Shown: positions 53,623 through 63,420, numbered from the stretch's first letter. The stretch: 64,000 nucleotides of DNA from Pseudoalteromonas sp. 0303 (GCF_013349995.1 NZ_JABVXF010000015.1:40089-104088); one strand, 5' to 3'. Numbers and translations are program-made. Notes: generated by a model from the letters alone, not told the origin.

Positions 53623-53649
53623 AAAAACCCCAGCAAAGCCGGGGTTTTT
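53623..53649 (-). terminator. intrinsic terminator after TonB receptor gene
   Basis: AAAAACCCC and GGGGTTTTT pair around a nine-base loop, 18 bases beyond the receptor stop codon, with T-runs on both strands. Confidence 0.88.
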
Positions 53650-53666
53650 AGGTCTATAAAAGAAAT

Positions 53667-56483
53667 TTAGAAAGAATAACGTGCGCCTAGTGCGAATGTA
53701 CGTGAGTAGATACCGTTACCAAAGTTAAATAGGTTGTCGTTACCTTCACCGTAGTAGCTCTGATATACGTCATCTAGGATGTTCGTTGCATCAAAGGTTA
53801 CAACAAAGTCATCATTCACATTGTAGCTAAATTGGAAGTCTAAGCTTTGCTCAGGACGATTCCAAAACTGAATCGGGTTAGCAAAGATTGCCGCTTCATT
53901 ACCTGTGTAGAACTCAGAACGCCATACATAAGATAAGCGCATATCGAATGAGTCACGCTCGTAGATACCTACGATGCTGTAAGATTCATCAGAAACACCT
54001 GTCATTTGCGAATCTACATAACCAGAAATTTCACCTAGCTCATTGAATTCTGGTGTATCTTGTTCTGAATCAAGCATCGTGTAGCTTGCTTGCACACCAA
54101 AGCCATTTAAGTACTCTGGTAAGTTTTCTGGGAAGTAAACTAAACCAACTTCTAAACCAGACAGTTCACCGTTTGAAGCATTCACTGGTGCACTCAATAC
54201 GTATGGACGTGTTACGCCATCATCGCCTTCGCGCACAACTTGCTTACGACCTGCAACAACTAAGCCTTCGATTTCACGGTAAAAGTAAGCCGCGTAAAGT
54301 GAGCTTGTATCTGCGAAGTACCATTCAAGTGATACGTCGTAGTTCTTTGACTCTGTTGGTTTAAGCTCTGGGTTACCACCATTACCTGTACCGTATGTAG
54401 CACCTTCTGTTAATGGATCGTACCAGTATTGCAGCGCGTTCAAGTCAGCAAAGTTAGGCATACGTAATGTTTCTGTGTACGCAACACGACCCACTACATC
54501 ATCAGTGATGTTCCAGTTAAGTACTAAGCTTGGTAGTAATGCGCTGCTATCTGCACTTGCTGAGCTTTCTTCAAATACATTTGAGTTCATGCCGCCAGAC
54601 TCAGCAACAAAGTCCATGTCTTGCTCGTAGCTTACATAACGTAAACCAAACTCACCGCTAATATCTTCCGTTAAGAAGAAGTTAGTTGTTGCATACAGCG
54701 CGTATGAGTTTTCTTCGATATCAAATGTTTTGTATACGTCTTCAGCTTCAAGGCCGTATACGCTACGAACAGCATCACCGTTATCTAGCATGTAACCACC
54801 GTCAGCAGTTACAAAGCTGTCGAAGACGTCAGCACGGCCATCGAAATAATCATCAACTTGGAACACAATACCAGAACCATCACCAGATGCCCCAGCTGCA
54901 GCTAATTGCTCAATTAAGCTAGCTACAGATGTGTTTGCAATGCCAGTATCTTGACCACGAGTGTACTCTTGCGCAGTTCGTTTTTCGTAACGGCCACCGA
55001 ATTTCACTTTATCAAAATAAGTACCACCAATTAGGTATTCAGCATCAAATGTGAAAGTTAATGCATCACCCGCGTTACCGCCGCCATTGTCATAAATAGT
55101 GCCAGCATTCCAGTTTTCGATAGCAGCCATATCAGCTTCGTTTACCGCTGTGTTTGGATCATCCCAAAACGCGATGCCTGGTACGCCGTCTTTATCATTA
55201 AAATCAACGTCAAGACCCGTCGCTACACGATCAAAACGCATTGCGAAGAAATCTGTTTCGTACTCACTGTCTTGGTAAACAACTTCAGTGTTGATAGTTA
55301 GGTAATCGCTTGCTAGCCACTCTGCACCTAGCGCATATAAGTAGCTATCTGTTTTACCATATGAAAAGTCACCACTTTGGAAACCGCCAGCGCCAATCGC
55401 TTGCTTTTCTTTAATTACATTAGTGCCATCAAACACAGTTGGTGTTTCAATAAAGCCGTTACCATTTTCAAACGTATTTGAGAACCACATCGCGTTTTGC
55501 GATTCGTTTTCGTAACCTGTGTAGAAACCTTCAGCTGTGATTTCTAGGGTTTCATCTGGTGCCCACTGTAAAGATACAGACGCAGCCGGGCGCTTACGAA
55601 GACCAGTATATGAAGTACCAAAAATAGCATCACGTGCAAGTAGGTATTCTGTTGGCTCGCCATTTACGTCTAAAGTAGAACCAGCCGCACTAGGTAGACC
55701 TAACTCAGTACCTTGAGTCCAGAATTCATTTGGAACACGTGAATACGGTGAGTAGTTGTATTGTGGCTTATCAGTAAAGAATGGGAATGCAGCACCCGCT
55801 GTGATGGTGTCATCGCGGTAATGTGTTTCAGCGTATGAAAGATTAACTAATGCACCAAACTCACCTGCGCCGTCGATTTCCCAGCGGTTAGAGAGTAATG
55901 CACTGATATTTGGATCAACTTCATCTGGTTGATCTGAGTAAATCGCACGTGCTGCTAAAACAACTTTTTCACCTTCGAAATTGAAAGGGCGGTGAGTTTT
56001 AATATCAATCGCACCTGCGATACCGCGTTCGATTTGGTCCGCCGAACGGGTTTTATAAACTGTTACGCCTGAAAGTAAACTTGCAGGAATGTCTTGCAGC
56101 GCCACATCACGACCCGCACCTGTAAAGATAGCGCGACCATTAACTGTGGTATTAACATCAGTAAGACCACGGATTGAAACCGCGCTTACTTCACCAGCAC
56201 CACGGCCAGTTGTTTGTACACCCGTTACACGTTGTAATGCTTCAACTACGTTATTATCAGGGAATTTACCAATATCTTCAGCAACAATTGCATCCACGAT
56301 TTGAACGCTTGCACGTTTTTCATCTAACGCTTTGTTTAAACTGCCGCGAATACCTGATACTTGAATAACTTCCATCTCATCGACGTTATTCTCAGGAGTG
56401 TTTGGTGCTTCCTCCTGTGCAAAAGCAAATTGACAGGTAAATGCCATAACTACAGCACTGGCTATGTGTGTTCTTTTAAACAT
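53667..56483 (-). CDS. TonB-dependent receptor, carbohydrate-type
   Basis: A 938-residue outer-membrane receptor. The signal peptide ends at AFA (about residue 23). The plug domain follows (about 45-160), with EVIQVSGIRGSLNKALDEKR, IGKFPDNNVVEALQRVTGVQ and VSIRGL, the form found in sugar-responsive receptors of Xanthomonas, Caulobacter and Alteromonadales. A 22-strand-type barrel follows and the chain ends Arg-Tyr-Ser-Phe. It should import arabino-oligosaccharides into the periplasm. The ORF extends upstream, but GGAG lies ten bases before the ATG at 56483, which gives a clean signal peptide. Long divergent region upstream. Confidence 0.92.
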   Translation of the reverse strand: MFKRTHIASAVVMAFTCQFAFAQEEAPNTPENNVDEMEVIQVSGIRGSLNKALDEKRASVQIVDAIVAEDIGKFPDNNVVEALQRVTGVQTTGRGAGEVSAVSIRGLTDVNTTVNGRAIFTGAGRDVALQDIPASLLSGVTVYKTRSADQIERGIAGAIDIKTHRPFNFEGEKVVLAARAIYSDQPDEVDPNISALLSNRWEIDGAGEFGALVNLSYAETHYRDDTITAGAAFPFFTDKPQYNYSPYSRVPNEFWTQGTELGLPSAAGSTLDVNGEPTEYLLARDAIFGTSYTGLRKRPAASVSLQWAPDETLEITAEGFYTGYENESQNAMWFSNTFENGNGFIETPTVFDGTNVIKEKQAIGAGGFQSGDFSYGKTDSYLYALGAEWLASDYLTINTEVVYQDSEYETDFFAMRFDRVATGLDVDFNDKDGVPGIAFWDDPNTAVNEADMAAIENWNAGTIYDNGGGNAGDALTFTFDAEYLIGGTYFDKVKFGGRYEKRTAQEYTRGQDTGIANTSVASLIEQLAAAGASGDGSGIVFQVDDYFDGRADVFDSFVTADGGYMLDNGDAVRSVYGLEAEDVYKTFDIEENSYALYATTNFFLTEDISGEFGLRYVSYEQDMDFVAESGGMNSNVFEESSASADSSALLPSLVLNWNITDDVVGRVAYTETLRMPNFADLNALQYWYDPLTEGATYGTGNGGNPELKPTESKNYDVSLEWYFADTSSLYAAYFYREIEGLVVAGRKQVVREGDDGVTRPYVLSAPVNASNGELSGLEVGLVYFPENLPEYLNGFGVQASYTMLDSEQDTPEFNELGEISGYVDSQMTGVSDESYSIVGIYERDSFDMRLSYVWRSEFYTGNEAAIFANPIQFWNRPEQSLDFQFSYNVNDDFVVTFDATNILDDVYQSYYGEGNDNLFNFGNGIYSRTFALGARYSF

Positions 56484-56636
56484 AAGCGGTGTTCTCCAAA
56501 TTATAGTTATATCGGTCCGCTGAACTTTCCCCATTCAGTTACCGAAGAGTGACCACTGCATTGTGCATCGTGTGTTGTCAAAACGGTGCGCGAGTGTGTC
56601 TATATTTTTATGTTAATACATTGCTGCCTGAACTTT

Positions 56637-56653
56637 AATCATATTGTATGATT
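56637..56653. promoter_or_regulatory. candidate GntR operator upstream of TonB receptor
   Basis: AATCATATTGTATGATT is a perfect inverted repeat (AATCATA-TTG-TATGATT) containing TTGTATGAT, the motif shared across the arabinose locus. Confidence 0.5.
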
Positions 56654-56902
56654 ATTTAACAGTCAACTCAAAAAGCCAAATTAAAATAACTGCCATTATG
56701 TTTACAAAAAACGTTGCAATTATAGCATGTTACAAACTCAAAGCATGCTGCGTTTTTGTTTTGGGAATTTATTAAGACCCATTATTATCAGCCACTTAGC
56801 GATTGTTCGTTTGCTTATTTAATTTGTCTTTCACTCATCCAGAGCAACAAAAAAGGGCTAACAAGTTATTTACCCAGCGTATTTTGATGCTACTATGATT
56901 AA

Positions 56903-56918
56903 AATACAATAATACAAT
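56903..56918. promoter_or_regulatory. candidate GntR operator upstream of GH43 gene
   Basis: AATACAATAATACAAT is a tandem eight-base repeat; on the reverse strand it reads TTGTATTATTGTATT, with the shared motif. Confidence 0.4.
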
Positions 56919-57081
56919 ATAGAGTTATTTTTTGCTGCACTTTTACTGGTTTGTTTCGATGTAAACAATCAGTTACTCAGTATAATCAGGCGTACACTGT
57001 GTATTATCTGGTCACTTAGAGAGAGCTCTGGGTCGAAAAAGCTGCAGTTCAAACAACAATTATTAGTTACTAAGGACACTC

Positions 57082-58044
57082 ATGAAGAAATTGAAAGCGT
57101 TAGCGCTACCATTACTTTTTTCGAGCAGCTTAGCTGTTGCACAAAACCCATTATTTACCGATGTATTTACTGCAGACCCTGCTGCACTTGTTCACAATGA
57201 CACCGTATACCTTTATACAGGCCATGATGAAGCACCTAATAATGACGTGTTTTTTGAAATGCATGACTGGTTAGCCTTTTCATCAACAGATATGGTGAAC
57301 TGGAAAAAACACGGCCCAATCATGAAAGCAACAGACTTTAAATGGGCTAAAGGTGAAGCATGGGCTTCACACATGATTGAGCGTGATGGCACTTTCTACT
57401 TCTTTACAACCGTTCGTCACAACGACACAAAACCAGGTTTTGCAATTGGTGTTGCAACTTCTAAGTCACCAACAGGTCCATTCAAAGATGCGATTGGTCA
57501 CGCACTAGTTACCGATGACATGACCAAGCATACGCCAAATGATTGGGACGACATCGACCCTGCTATTTATACAGAAGAAAACGGCGATACTTACATGTTC
57601 TTTGGTAACTTAATGCCAAAATACGTAAAGCTAAGCGACGACTTGCTGTCTCTTGATGGTGAAATTAAAACGCTAGACTTACCTAACTTTACCGAAGCGT
57701 TATGGGTTCATAAGAAAAACGACAACTACTATGTATCGTACGCATGTGAGTTCCCTGAGAAGATCTGTTATGCCATGAGCAAAAGCATTCATGGCCCGTG
57801 GGAATATAAAGGTATCTTGAATGAGATCGCAGGTAACAGCGAAACCAACCACCAATCAATTATCGAATACAAAGGTAAAGACTACTTTATTTACCATACT
57901 GGTGCCGTACCACCAATTGATGGCAAACCAAGTGGCGGGCGTTTTCGCCGTTCAGTGGCGATTGAGCCGCTTTATTACAACGAAGATGGCACACTTAAAC
58001 GTATTATCATGACCACTGAAGGTCTAAGTAAACAAGACAAGTAA
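57082..58044 (+). CDS. GH43 glycoside hydrolase, probable arabinofuranosidase or exo-arabinanase
   Basis: A 320-residue exported enzyme (signal peptide ending AVA, about residue 20). The GH43 sites are FTADPAALVHNDTVYLYTGHD (base Asp), DDIDPAIYTEENGDTYMFFG (second Asp) and FTEALWVHKKNDNYYVSYAC (acid Glu). The exact specificity cannot be read, but the locus points to L-arabinose side chains or oligosaccharides. AAGGA precedes the ATG. It is divergent from the TonB receptor and followed by its own terminator, separate from the larger GH43 gene downstream. Confidence 0.87.
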   Translation: MKKLKALALPLLFSSSLAVAQNPLFTDVFTADPAALVHNDTVYLYTGHDEAPNNDVFFEMHDWLAFSSTDMVNWKKHGPIMKATDFKWAKGEAWASHMIERDGTFYFFTTVRHNDTKPGFAIGVATSKSPTGPFKDAIGHALVTDDMTKHTPNDWDDIDPAIYTEENGDTYMFFGNLMPKYVKLSDDLLSLDGEIKTLDLPNFTEALWVHKKNDNYYVSYACEFPEKICYAMSKSIHGPWEYKGILNEIAGNSETNHQSIIEYKGKDYFIYHTGAVPPIDGKPSGGRFRRSVAIEPLYYNEDGTLKRIIMTTEGLSKQDK

Positions 58045-58048
58045 TATT

Positions 58049-58075
58049 AAAAAGGGCTCTTTAAGAGCCCTTTTT
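58049..58075 (+). terminator. intrinsic terminator after GH43 gene
   Basis: AAAAAGGGCTC and GAGCCCTTTTT form an 11-base stem with a short loop, five bases past the stop codon. Confidence 0.93.
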
Positions 58076-58398
58076 AGTGCTCAAATGTAATACAAATAAA
58101 CAAATTTACCGGAAAATCCTCACTTGCAGATCATCAAAAAACTTCCCTAATAGAGCAAAAACAGCGAAAAAAACGCCAAAACTGGCAACTTGAAAAAATT
58201 AAAATCACGCTGCACATATTGTAAACACTGACACTTCGTGTTTACATATCAATTACCTTTGCAAAAGTATTTGCACATTTTAAATCGTACTATAAAATTA
58301 CAATACTACGTTCTTATTAGTTTGATATAGGCGCGCGGCATTTTTATTGACAACAATCGAATAAAAAAATGAATCCCAGTTTCAAGAGGACACATAAA
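58076..58398. other. intergenic region before the large GH43 lipoprotein gene
   Basis: About 320 AT-rich bases with no gene. TTACAATACTA at 58298-58308 (TAGTATTGTAA on the reverse strand) loosely matches the shared operator motif about 90 bases before the start; otherwise nothing recognised. Confidence 0.45.
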
Positions 58399-61300
58399 AT
58401 GAAATTAAATAAATTAGCCATGGTCATAGCCTGCTCTTTGGCTGTTACAGGTTGTGGCAAAGAAGATGGTACTAAGCTTGACACAGCACCAGCGGTTGCC
58501 GACCCGCAAAGTGCGAAACCGACAGTAAGCAGCAGTGTTGAATACACTGAATCAGGTAGCGTAATGGTTACCAATGTAAGCGTGCACGATCCTTCTGTCG
58601 TTAAAGTTGACGACACTTATTATATTTTTGGTTCACACCTTGCTGCCGCTAAATCAACTGATCTCTTGAACTGGGAAATGATTTCTAGCCTTTCAGCTAA
58701 CGCAGCCGTTAATGAAAGCCCATTATTTGATTACAACTACACAGGTGAAATTGCCGAAGGTATTGAATGGACAGACGGTTTTACAGGAAACTGGGCTGCC
58801 GATGTAATCAAAGCGCCAAATGGTAAATTTTGGTTCTACTATAACCACTGTGCACAAGATAACCCAGATACACCAGATGTTGTTGATGAAGTATGCTGGA
58901 ACCGCTCTTATCTTGGTTTAGCTGAAGCTGACAATATCGAAGGTCCTTATACAAACAAAGGTATTTTCTTACGCAGCGGTTATCGCTCAGAAGCTGAATT
59001 TGCAGCTTACCCACTTGATAATGGCCAAACAACATGGAATGGTGCCGTTGATCCTAACGCCATTGACCCTGCAGCCTTCTATGATGCTGATGGCAAACTT
59101 TGGATGGTTTACGGTTCATACTCAGGCGGTATTTTCGTGCTAGCAATGGACGAAGAAACAGGTATGCCAGAAGCTGGTCAAGGCTATGGTAAAAAGCTAG
59201 TAGGCGGCGACTTCCGTGCAATGGAAGGTGCATTTGTAATGTACAGCCCAGAAAGTGAATACTACTACCTATTCTTCTCTGTTGCTGGTTTTGATCTTAA
59301 TGGTGGCTACAACATTCGTGTTGCTCGCTCAAAAACACCGGATGGCCCTTATCTAGATAATGCAGGTAATGACATTGCAGCTATCGGCGGCCTGGAGGTC
59401 GGCGAAAAACTAATGGGCGGCTTTGAGTACACGCAAGAACTTGGCGAAACTGCACCAGCATGGGGCTACCAATCACCAGGTCATAACTCTGCTTACTACG
59501 ATGAAGCGACAGGTCGTCATATCTTAGTAACGCATACACGTTTCCCACAAACGTCTACTGAGTTCCCAACCATTTCAGAAGCGCACCAAGTTCGCGTACA
59601 TGAAATGTTTATAAACTCATTAGGTTGGCCTATGGCTTCACCGCAGCGCTATGTACCGCTTGAAGGCGACAACATGGTTGTGGCAGATGAACTTTATGGT
59701 TATTACAAATTTATCAACCATGGCAATGATGTAAATACAGATGCTATTCGCTCAATGCACATTGCTTTAAACGAAGATCACTCAGTAACCGGTGATGATC
59801 CAGGTATCTGGTACATGATTGATGACTCAAATATTAAACTTGAGTTAGATTCTGGTACTTACTTTGGCGTGGCTAAATGGCAATGGGATGATGCAACTAA
59901 AGCAATGGCTGTAACTGTATCAGCTACATCAAGCGAAGGCGCTACCATTTGGGCAAGTAAACGTGATGAAATCACAGATACGGCTAACGTGCTAGGCACT
60001 GTTCAAGAAGCACTTGATATCAAAACTGAATTATCAATTGCTGACGAAGGCTACTCATTACCAACGAAAGGTAAAGACGGTGCTGCAATTAACTGGGAAA
60101 GTAGTGATGAGTACTACATCACCAGTGAAGGCTCAGTATTCATTCCAACGCCAGATCGCGGTGATAAAGCGGTTACTTTAACGGCTAATATCTCTTTAAA
60201 CGGCGAGAGCACAACCAAGACATTTAATGTAAATCTAGAAGCGCGCCCAGAGTTTAAAAATGCGATTGCACACTATGCATTTGAAGATTCACTCAGTGAT
60301 GGTTTAGGTAACCTAGATGATGCGGGTGTAACAGATAACAACCTATTAAATGTGGGTGCTGGTACAGCTGCATACACAGAAGGTCAAACAGGTAAAGCAT
60401 TTAACTTTGACGGTGCAACGGGCGTACGTTTACCTGATGAGTTAGTAACAGGCGATGAGTACACTATTTCGTATTGGTTTAAGCCAACAGTACTAACTAA
60501 CTTTACGCCTACATTCTTCGCATCAACGTCTGATGCACGTTGGATGAGCTTGATCCCAGGTAGTACACACTTTACGTCAACACCAATGCTATGGAGCCGT
60601 TATTTAGCTGATGATGGCACTGATATGTGGAACCAAATCATTTCTGACTCTCCAGCGGTAATGGATTGGAATCATATTGCAATCACTTATGCTAATGGCA
60701 CTGCAACACTTTATCGTGATGGTGTACGTGCAGGTTCGATGCCTCGCCCTGACTTCTTTAGCGAACAAACAGGTAACTTTGCCCTTGGTGTGAACTACGG
60801 TTGGGACTTACCTTTCCAAGGTCAAATTGATGAATTCATCGTTTATGACTACGCGCTAAACGGCCTAGATATTAATGGTGCGGCTATCAATAACCTGACA
60901 GATCCGACTGAATTTGAGAGCTTCATTACTGATGCGCTTGATTTAGGTGATGTATCGGCAGTACGTGAAAGCTTTGAGTTACCGCGTGTAGGTCCATTTG
61001 TATCTGGTATTAGCTGGACGTCAAACAACGAAGAGTACTTAAAACCAGTTAATGGCACAGCTGTTGTTACTCAACCTAGCGCCTCTGCTGGCGACCAAGT
61101 AGTGACATTAACTGCAACTATTAAGTACAAAGACTTTACTGATACTAAGTCATTCGATGTAACCTTAAAATCACTTGCACCTGCTGAATACAGCTTCGAA
61201 GGTGACCTAAGTGCATTAAACGGTGCGTATGCAGCGGGTAAACCAACGGGTGGCTTCATCAACAACACTGGTGGTAACGTAACTTTTGTTGACGGTATCA

Positions 61301-61818
61301 TGGGTCAAGCAGTATTCCTTGAAGGTTCAGGTGTTCGTCTACCGGATAACTTAATCACGACCAATGATTACTCAGTATCTATGTGGTTAAAACCTGAAAC
61401 CTTCACTGATTACACTACAGCGTTCTTCGCAGGTGCAAGTGCAGGCTCTTGGTTAAGTTATGTGCCATCTATGGCAGGTACAGGCCTAACTCGTTTATGG
61501 GCAAATAACGGTGCCTTCTTCGATAATGCAGAACTAGATAGCCGTATTCCAGCAAAAGAATGGACACATGTTGCATTCACTGTTGATGGTACGAACGGTG
61601 ATGTGTTGAAGATGTATGTTAACGGTGAATTACAGCTAGAAACCGATGGCTTCCCGCGTGTATTCACGGTTCCTGGTGAAACAAATGAGTTTGCACTCGG
61701 TGTTAACTACTGGGATACACCTTATAACGGTGCTATCGATGAACTGAAAATTTTCAACGGTGCGATTAGCGCTGAAGAAATAAAAGCACTCTTTGATGCA
61801 GCTGCTGCACAAGAGTAA
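58399..61818 (+). CDS. multidomain GH43 arabinanase lipoprotein with Ig-like and LamG modules
   Basis: A 1139-residue lipoprotein (AVTGCGKED, Cys near residue 18). An endo-arabinanase-type GH43 domain (about 45-430) has VHDPSVVKVDDTYYIFGSH, DPAAFYDADGKLWMVYGSYSGG, and GAFVMYSPESEYYYLFFSV with the acid Glu in MEGAF. Then the chain repeats a pair of modules: an atrophied bacterial Ig-like segment (about 530-620 and 820-905, each with INWESSDEY- or ISWTSNNEEY-type strands) and a LamG/concanavalin-like domain (about 640-810 and 910-1130, each with ALGVNY near its end). It is likely surface-exposed and binds arabinan. The ORF opens earlier, but AAGAGGA is eight bases before the ATG at 58399. Confidence 0.88.
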   Translation: MKLNKLAMVIACSLAVTGCGKEDGTKLDTAPAVADPQSAKPTVSSSVEYTESGSVMVTNVSVHDPSVVKVDDTYYIFGSHLAAAKSTDLLNWEMISSLSANAAVNESPLFDYNYTGEIAEGIEWTDGFTGNWAADVIKAPNGKFWFYYNHCAQDNPDTPDVVDEVCWNRSYLGLAEADNIEGPYTNKGIFLRSGYRSEAEFAAYPLDNGQTTWNGAVDPNAIDPAAFYDADGKLWMVYGSYSGGIFVLAMDEETGMPEAGQGYGKKLVGGDFRAMEGAFVMYSPESEYYYLFFSVAGFDLNGGYNIRVARSKTPDGPYLDNAGNDIAAIGGLEVGEKLMGGFEYTQELGETAPAWGYQSPGHNSAYYDEATGRHILVTHTRFPQTSTEFPTISEAHQVRVHEMFINSLGWPMASPQRYVPLEGDNMVVADELYGYYKFINHGNDVNTDAIRSMHIALNEDHSVTGDDPGIWYMIDDSNIKLELDSGTYFGVAKWQWDDATKAMAVTVSATSSEGATIWASKRDEITDTANVLGTVQEALDIKTELSIADEGYSLPTKGKDGAAINWESSDEYYITSEGSVFIPTPDRGDKAVTLTANISLNGESTTKTFNVNLEARPEFKNAIAHYAFEDSLSDGLGNLDDAGVTDNNLLNVGAGTAAYTEGQTGKAFNFDGATGVRLPDELVTGDEYTISYWFKPTVLTNFTPTFFASTSDARWMSLIPGSTHFTSTPMLWSRYLADDGTDMWNQIISDSPAVMDWNHIAITYANGTATLYRDGVRAGSMPRPDFFSEQTGNFALGVNYGWDLPFQGQIDEFIVYDYALNGLDINGAAINNLTDPTEFESFITDALDLGDVSAVRESFELPRVGPFVSGISWTSNNEEYLKPVNGTAVVTQPSASAGDQVVTLTATIKYKDFTDTKSFDVTLKSLAPAEYSFEGDLSALNGAYAAGKPTGGFINNTGGNVTFVDGIMGQAVFLEGSGVRLPDNLITTNDYSVSMWLKPETFTDYTTAFFAGASAGSWLSYVPSMAGTGLTRLWANNGAFFDNAELDSRIPAKEWTHVAFTVDGTNGDVLKMYVNGELQLETDGFPRVFTVPGETNEFALGVNYWDTPYNGAIDELKIFNGAISAEEIKALFDAAAAQE

Positions 61819-61824
61819 CAAAGT

Positions 61825-61889
61825 GAGGTGAGCTGCCTCACCTCAACTATTTGTTGTCTGGAAAGGCCGGGTGAAAACCCGGCTTTTTT
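61825..61889 (+). terminator. tandem hairpins, the second a strong intrinsic terminator
   Basis: First hairpin: GAGGTGAG/CTCACCTC at 61825-61844 without a T-run. Second: GCCGGGT/ACCCGGC with a GAAA loop at 61866-61883, followed by six T residues. Together they end the large GH43 transcript. Confidence 0.9.
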
Positions 61890-61948
61890 CTAAAGCTTTA
61901 GTACCCCTTGCCGATACATACATATCATTCACTTTCATCGCTCTCATT

Positions 61949-62368
61949 ATGGCTATTAACTCATTAGCAAGTGCGTTAACTATCTCAAATGCAGATACAG
62001 CAGTTAGTAATACCAACTCAAAAGTAGGCTACAAACTAAGCAGTCAAGAGATGAACAAACTCTCTGGTCGTGAAGTAGAGCCTGCTCAAAAAGAAGAAGT
62101 AACTAGCGAACTCCCCGCGCATATTCGCAAAATGGTTGAACAACTAGAAAAGCTCAAAGAACAACTCGAACTTGCCAAAGAGCAATTAGCCAAACTACAA
62201 GCGTTCAAAAACCAAGAAGACGAAGCTGTAAAAGTGCAAGTTGAAACACAGACCAAGATGGTTATGGAAATTCAAACGCAAATAATGACTCTTAGCCAAT
62301 CAATTAGCGATGCGCTAAAAGAAGCAGGCATTAGCGACCCTGGAGTGCTAATGAGCGTGCTGGTGTGA
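61949..62368 (+). CDS. small coiled-coil protein of unknown function
   Basis: About 139 residues from the ATG at 61949. The middle and C-terminal parts are a strong coiled coil (MVEQLEKLKEQLELAKEQLA, then EVQ- and Gln-rich heptads), with an N-terminal Ser/Asn-rich segment. The open frame extends upstream to 61871, but those codons fall inside the terminator hairpin, so that start is unlikely. No clear ribosome site precedes the ATG, and an alternative start between is possible. It recalls FlxA-like coiled-coil proteins, but I would not name it. No partner genes are adjacent. Confidence 0.6.
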   Translation: MAINSLASALTISNADTAVSNTNSKVGYKLSSQEMNKLSGREVEPAQKEEVTSELPAHIRKMVEQLEKLKEQLELAKEQLAKLQAFKNQEDEAVKVQVETQTKMVMEIQTQIMTLSQSISDALKEAGISDPGVLMSVLV

Positions 62369-62389
62369 TAGAAGCTTTAAGTCTCAAGT

Positions 62390-62464
62390 TTTACTCTTGC
62401 AACTTTACCCTCGCTAACTCCCTCTCATGCTCACTTTACTCTTGCAACTTTACCCTCGCTAACT
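62390..62464 (+). repeat. two copies of a 30 bp direct repeat
   Basis: Positions 62390-62419 and 62435-62464 are identical over 30 bases, beginning TTTACTCTTGCAACTTTACC, separated by 15 bases. They lie just after the coiled-coil gene and are not coding. Only two copies are present, so a CRISPR array is not supported. Confidence 0.9.
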
Positions 62465-62812
62465 TCTCTCAAAAACCCAAAAAAGGGTCAAAAACCCAGT
62501 AACTATGCGGGCTCTGAAATATCGAGCACGCAAATACGAAACTTCCTGAGTAGTAAAAATAAGAGTTATTTAGGGTCATTGTCGTTACATTTAGCAGCTG
62601 TTAGAACGAGTTGATTTGCTCAATAAATCAACAATATAAACTTAATAATCTAATCTACATCGCCACTTTAAGAACTCAGTTGCAAAGATCGCTCAAATAA
62701 AAGACAACACTTAAATCCCACTAAAAAGCCTTTCCTAGTACTTTTTCAGTATAGAAATTAACCAACTCATTCGTATTATGAACTCACCCTATGAACGAAG
62801 TGAGGGCGTCTT
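62465..62812. other. intergenic region before the DUF4019 genes
   Basis: About 350 bases with no gene-like ORF. I see no clear terminator, operator or RNA gene here. Confidence 0.5.
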
Positions 62813-63247
62813 ATGCGTCAAATTTTATTACTTTCTGTAAATGGATTTACGCTACAAAAACTGTTTTTACTGGCATCATTATTGGTGTGCTTTTTCACCT
62901 CAGCTGAAGAAACAAGCCCTATTTCAACAGCGAGAGCATGGTTAACCTTGGTCGATTCAGGAGAGTACCACGAGAGCTGGCAGCAAGCTGATCAGGTCTT
63001 TCAAAACACCACGCCAAAAGCTCGCTGGCAAACAGCCTTAGATCAAATACGCGTTCCTTTAGGCCGAGTTATGTCTCGCACCTATTTTGGCACAGCAGAA
63101 TATAACTCATTACCCGGCCTGCCAAATGGTGAGTATTTAGTGGTCAAGTTTCAAACCGAGTTTATGAATAAAGAGGCAGTAGTTGAAACGCTCAGCCTTA
63201 GCAAAGCCGCCGATGGCTGGCACCCATTAGGTTATCTTATCGATTAA
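62813..63247 (+). CDS. DUF4019 domain exported protein, copy 1
   Basis: A 144-residue protein with an N-terminal hydrophobic signal segment (about 12-30, cleavage near TSA). The rest is a DUF4019 domain: ARAWLTLVDSGEYHESWQQA, RWQTALDQIRVPLGRVMSR, SLPGLPNGEYLVVKFQTEF, then ETLSLSKAADGWHPLGYLI. The function of this family is unknown. GAGGGCG lies shortly before the ATG. A paralogue follows after about 170 bases. Confidence 0.87.
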   Translation: MRQILLLSVNGFTLQKLFLLASLLVCFFTSAEETSPISTARAWLTLVDSGEYHESWQQADQVFQNTTPKARWQTALDQIRVPLGRVMSRTYFGTAEYNSLPGLPNGEYLVVKFQTEFMNKEAVVETLSLSKAADGWHPLGYLID

Positions 63248-63420
63248 TTTAGAGCAGCACAAAGCGCCTTGAGCTATGTGCTGTAAAACTTATCGGCAGT
63301 CAAAATGCTTATCTGCGGGAAAATAAACCGCACAATTGATGAATAGTATTTATTGTTCGTCGCCGTAACATAAAAACACTTCAAGACGAATTCAATAAAC
63401 AACAAGTAAATGGAATTGCT

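Larger units (their letters stand above)
56484..57081. other. long divergent regulatory region between TonB receptor and GH43 genes
   Basis: About 600 AT-rich bases with no credible gene. It contains two candidate operator sites (56637 and 56903) placed about 155 and 165 bases from the two divergent start codons, so it should hold both promoters. Parts of 56660-56880 show nothing I can name. Confidence 0.55.

Noticed and set aside
54053..54364. 103-residue forward ORF opposite the TonB receptor gene
   Set aside because: It is a Leu/His/Gln-rich antisense frame of a clear receptor gene.
62390..62464. CRISPR array
   Set aside because: Only two repeat copies with a 15-base gap and no cas genes in the window.
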